NCBI GenBank assembly: GCA_013036105.1
Contig: JAAXCX010000004.1
Span: 102,375 to 166,374 of the forward strand
DNA from: Vulcanimicrobiota bacterium
GTDB taxonomy: Bacteria > Vulcanimicrobiota > Vulcanimicrobiia > Vulcanimicrobiales > Vulcanimicrobiaceae
Reading direction: 5' to 3'
Length of the DNA stretch: 64,000 nucleotides
Below the pieces are notes generated by a model. It worked only from the letters and a program-made list of their open reading frames with translations, was not told where the DNA came from and made no database searches. A program made the position numbers and the translations under genes. Shown here piece after piece: positions 63,003 to 64,000 of the stretch. Every line of letters begins with the position of its first letter. Within the stretch, counting starts at the first letter, position 1.

Positions 63003-63545
63003 ATGGTCGACGAGAAGGCGGCTTCCGGGTCGCTCGATGACCTCAGAGCCTTCGTCAACACGGTCGATCTCGAGCGCGAAGACGGCCTTTCCGGACCCGA
63101 CGCACTACCGGACTGGCTGAGCGCCTCCGGATTGCTGCCGGGCGCGAGTGGCGAGCAGCTGGCCGAGCTGCGCCGTTTTCGCGAGGGCATCAGGCGGGTG
63201 CTCGAGGCCAATGCCGGCGACGGCGACCCTCAAGCAGCCTGGCGGGCGCTGGAACCCTTTGGTCGGCAATGTTGTCTAAAGGTAGAGATATGGGACTCCG
63301 GTCCCGTTCTTCGTGCTGAAGGCACTGGCCAGGGCGCCGTGATTGGCTCCCTTCTCGCCGGTGCCCTTGAAGCGGTAGCGACCGGGACGTGGTCCCGGCT
63401 CAAAGCCTGCCGCAAACCGAGCTGCCGCCGGGTCTTTTACGACCGGTCGAAAAACGGGTCGGGCGCCTGGTGCAGCATGGCCGTCTGCGGCAACCGCATG
63501 AAAGCCAGCCGGCGGCGGCAAAAAAGCCGCATTTCCGAGCCTTGA
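63003..63545 (+). CDS. CGNR zinc-finger (ABATE-domain) putative regulator
   Basis: 180 residues. The N-terminal part is the ABATE-like domain (DDLRAFVNTVDLEREDGL, LRRFREGIRRVLEANAGDG). The C-terminal part has a CGNR zinc finger: CRKPSCRRVFYDRSKNGSGA then CSMAVCGNRMKASR, with the C-G-N-R signature. Such proteins are thought to act as stress-related transcription regulators. A perfect -10 box lies 9 bases upstream of ATG 63003. Its stop codon TGA is part of the -35 box of the following rRNA promoter. Confidence 0.85.
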   Translation: MVDEKAASGSLDDLRAFVNTVDLEREDGLSGPDALPDWLSASGLLPGASGEQLAELRRFREGIRRVLEANAGDGDPQAAWRALEPFGRQCCLKVEIWDSGPVLRAEGTGQGAVIGSLLAGALEAVATGTWSRLKACRKPSCRRVFYDRSKNGSGAWCSMAVCGNRMKASRRRQKSRISEP

Positions 63546-63570
63546 CTGTGGTACTTAGCCGCGGTATGAT
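63542..63570 (+). promoter_or_regulatory. rRNA operon promoter
   Basis: TTGACT (63542-63547), a 17-base spacer and TATGAT (63565-63570); expected start near 63577, about 310 bases before 16S rRNA. The -35 box overlaps the stop codon of the CGNR gene. Confidence 0.75.
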
Positions 63571-63888
63571 GCTCGTCGTGACTCTGACGCATAGCGCCCA
63601 GGGTGGCTCCTTGAAAACTGAACAGTGCAGTAGCGCATAAGTCTGTGGGTCTCGTCCCAAAGCAGATTGCGCCGTAAGGCGTTTTTTTATTTTGGGTCCG
63701 AGAATTTTAATCAGTGCAAAGAAGAGTACCGTTCCACCGGTTCTTCGGAGTGCTGATCGTACAGTATTATGGCTAGCCTTCGATCGCCAAGCTGGAAACG
63801 GCAAGACGATCGGCGGCGGATCGATTTCGCAATCGATCCATTAATTAGTCAGCGAAAATAGAGAGCCAACAAAAGGCTCCATAAAATG
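63546..63888 (+). other. rRNA leader region (343 bases without a protein gene)
   Basis: Contains, in order, the -10 box, the BoxA-like element, a short hairpin CGCC/GGCG followed by seven T (63670-63688), an AT-rich stretch, a perfect 9-base hairpin GGATCGATT/AATCGATCC with a TCGC loop (63818-63839), and half of a hairpin CTCCATAAA/TTTATGGAG (63877-63897) at the 16S 5' end. These are probably antitermination and processing signals. No open reading frame here looks real. Confidence 0.7.
63606..63625 (+). promoter_or_regulatory. BoxA-like antitermination element in the rRNA leader
   Basis: GCTCCTTGAAAACTGAACAG resembles the BoxA consensus of rRNA leaders (GCTCTTTGAAAACT-type). It lies 36 bases downstream of the promoter -10 box and is followed by a terminator-like hairpin, as expected for an element that makes polymerase ignore such signals. 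Confidence 0.6.

Positions 63889-64000
<112 letters not shown>

Noticed and set aside
63613..63640. Second rRNA promoter using TTGAAA at 63611 as -35 box
   Set aside because: The best downstream -10 candidate (CATAAG) is poor and 19 bases away; the stretch fits a BoxA element better.

Overview
The window is a GC-rich chromosomal segment from a diderm bacterium. Evidence for an outer membrane is a TonB-receptor-like protein, a second beta-barrel protein and a lipoprotein. Zinc-binding (C+) forms of S14, S4 and L36, TTG starts on several ribosomal genes, MalT-like regulators and DUF3311/symporter pairs suggest a deep-branching environmental lineage. My tentative placement is Vulcanimicrobiota/Eremiobacterota (WPS-2). 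That is inference; the 112 bases of 16S rRNA at the right edge are the place to test it.

Layout. 1-5.9 kb: two tandem MalT-like LuxR regulators (the first cut by the window edge) and an HD-GYP c-di-GMP phosphodiesterase whose start region carries a micro-ORF and a possible Shine-Dalgarno switch. 5.9-14.3 kb: a response regulator, a histidine kinase and a very large TonB-receptor-like protein in one operon, then a degenerate Tag-like glycosylase, an M20 amidohydrolase and a zinc-ribbon protein. 14.3-28.3 kb: transport and envelope genes, namely two DUF3311 + SSS symporter pairs, a PYROXD2-like oxidoreductase, an O-methyltransferase, a TMEM175-like channel, a GT39 glycosyltransferase, two paralogous polytopic proteins (one with an inserted six-repeat beta-propeller), a pseudopilin pair and an EamA transporter.

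28.3-55.7 kb: the ribosomal supercluster (str, S10, spc, alpha). It is interrupted twice: between rpsJ and rplC by an SRPBCC protein, a glutaryl-CoA dehydrogenase and a repeat-rich exported protein; and between rpsM and rpsK by a DUF72 protein, a MobA-like nucleotidyltransferase, an MFS transporter and a copper-amine-oxidase-N/beta-barrel fusion. rpmD and infA are missing from their usual slots. Three ribosomal promoters share an unusual design with the -35 box at the apex of a strong hairpin.

55.7-63.5 kb: trpDCFBA follows rplQ without a gap; then L-2-hydroxyglutarate oxidase, P5C dehydrogenase and a CGNR zinc-finger regulator. 63.5-64.0 kb: an rRNA promoter, a leader with a BoxA-like element and hairpins, and the 5' end of 16S rRNA. 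No tRNA, insertion sequence, integrase or CRISPR array was seen.

The strongest leads for something undescribed are: the membrane family with identically spaced histidines and its propeller-inserted paralogue; the duplicated C-terminal domain of the TonB-like protein; the hairpin-apex promoters; the 108-base palindrome after rpsJ; and the putative switch at the HD-GYP gene.
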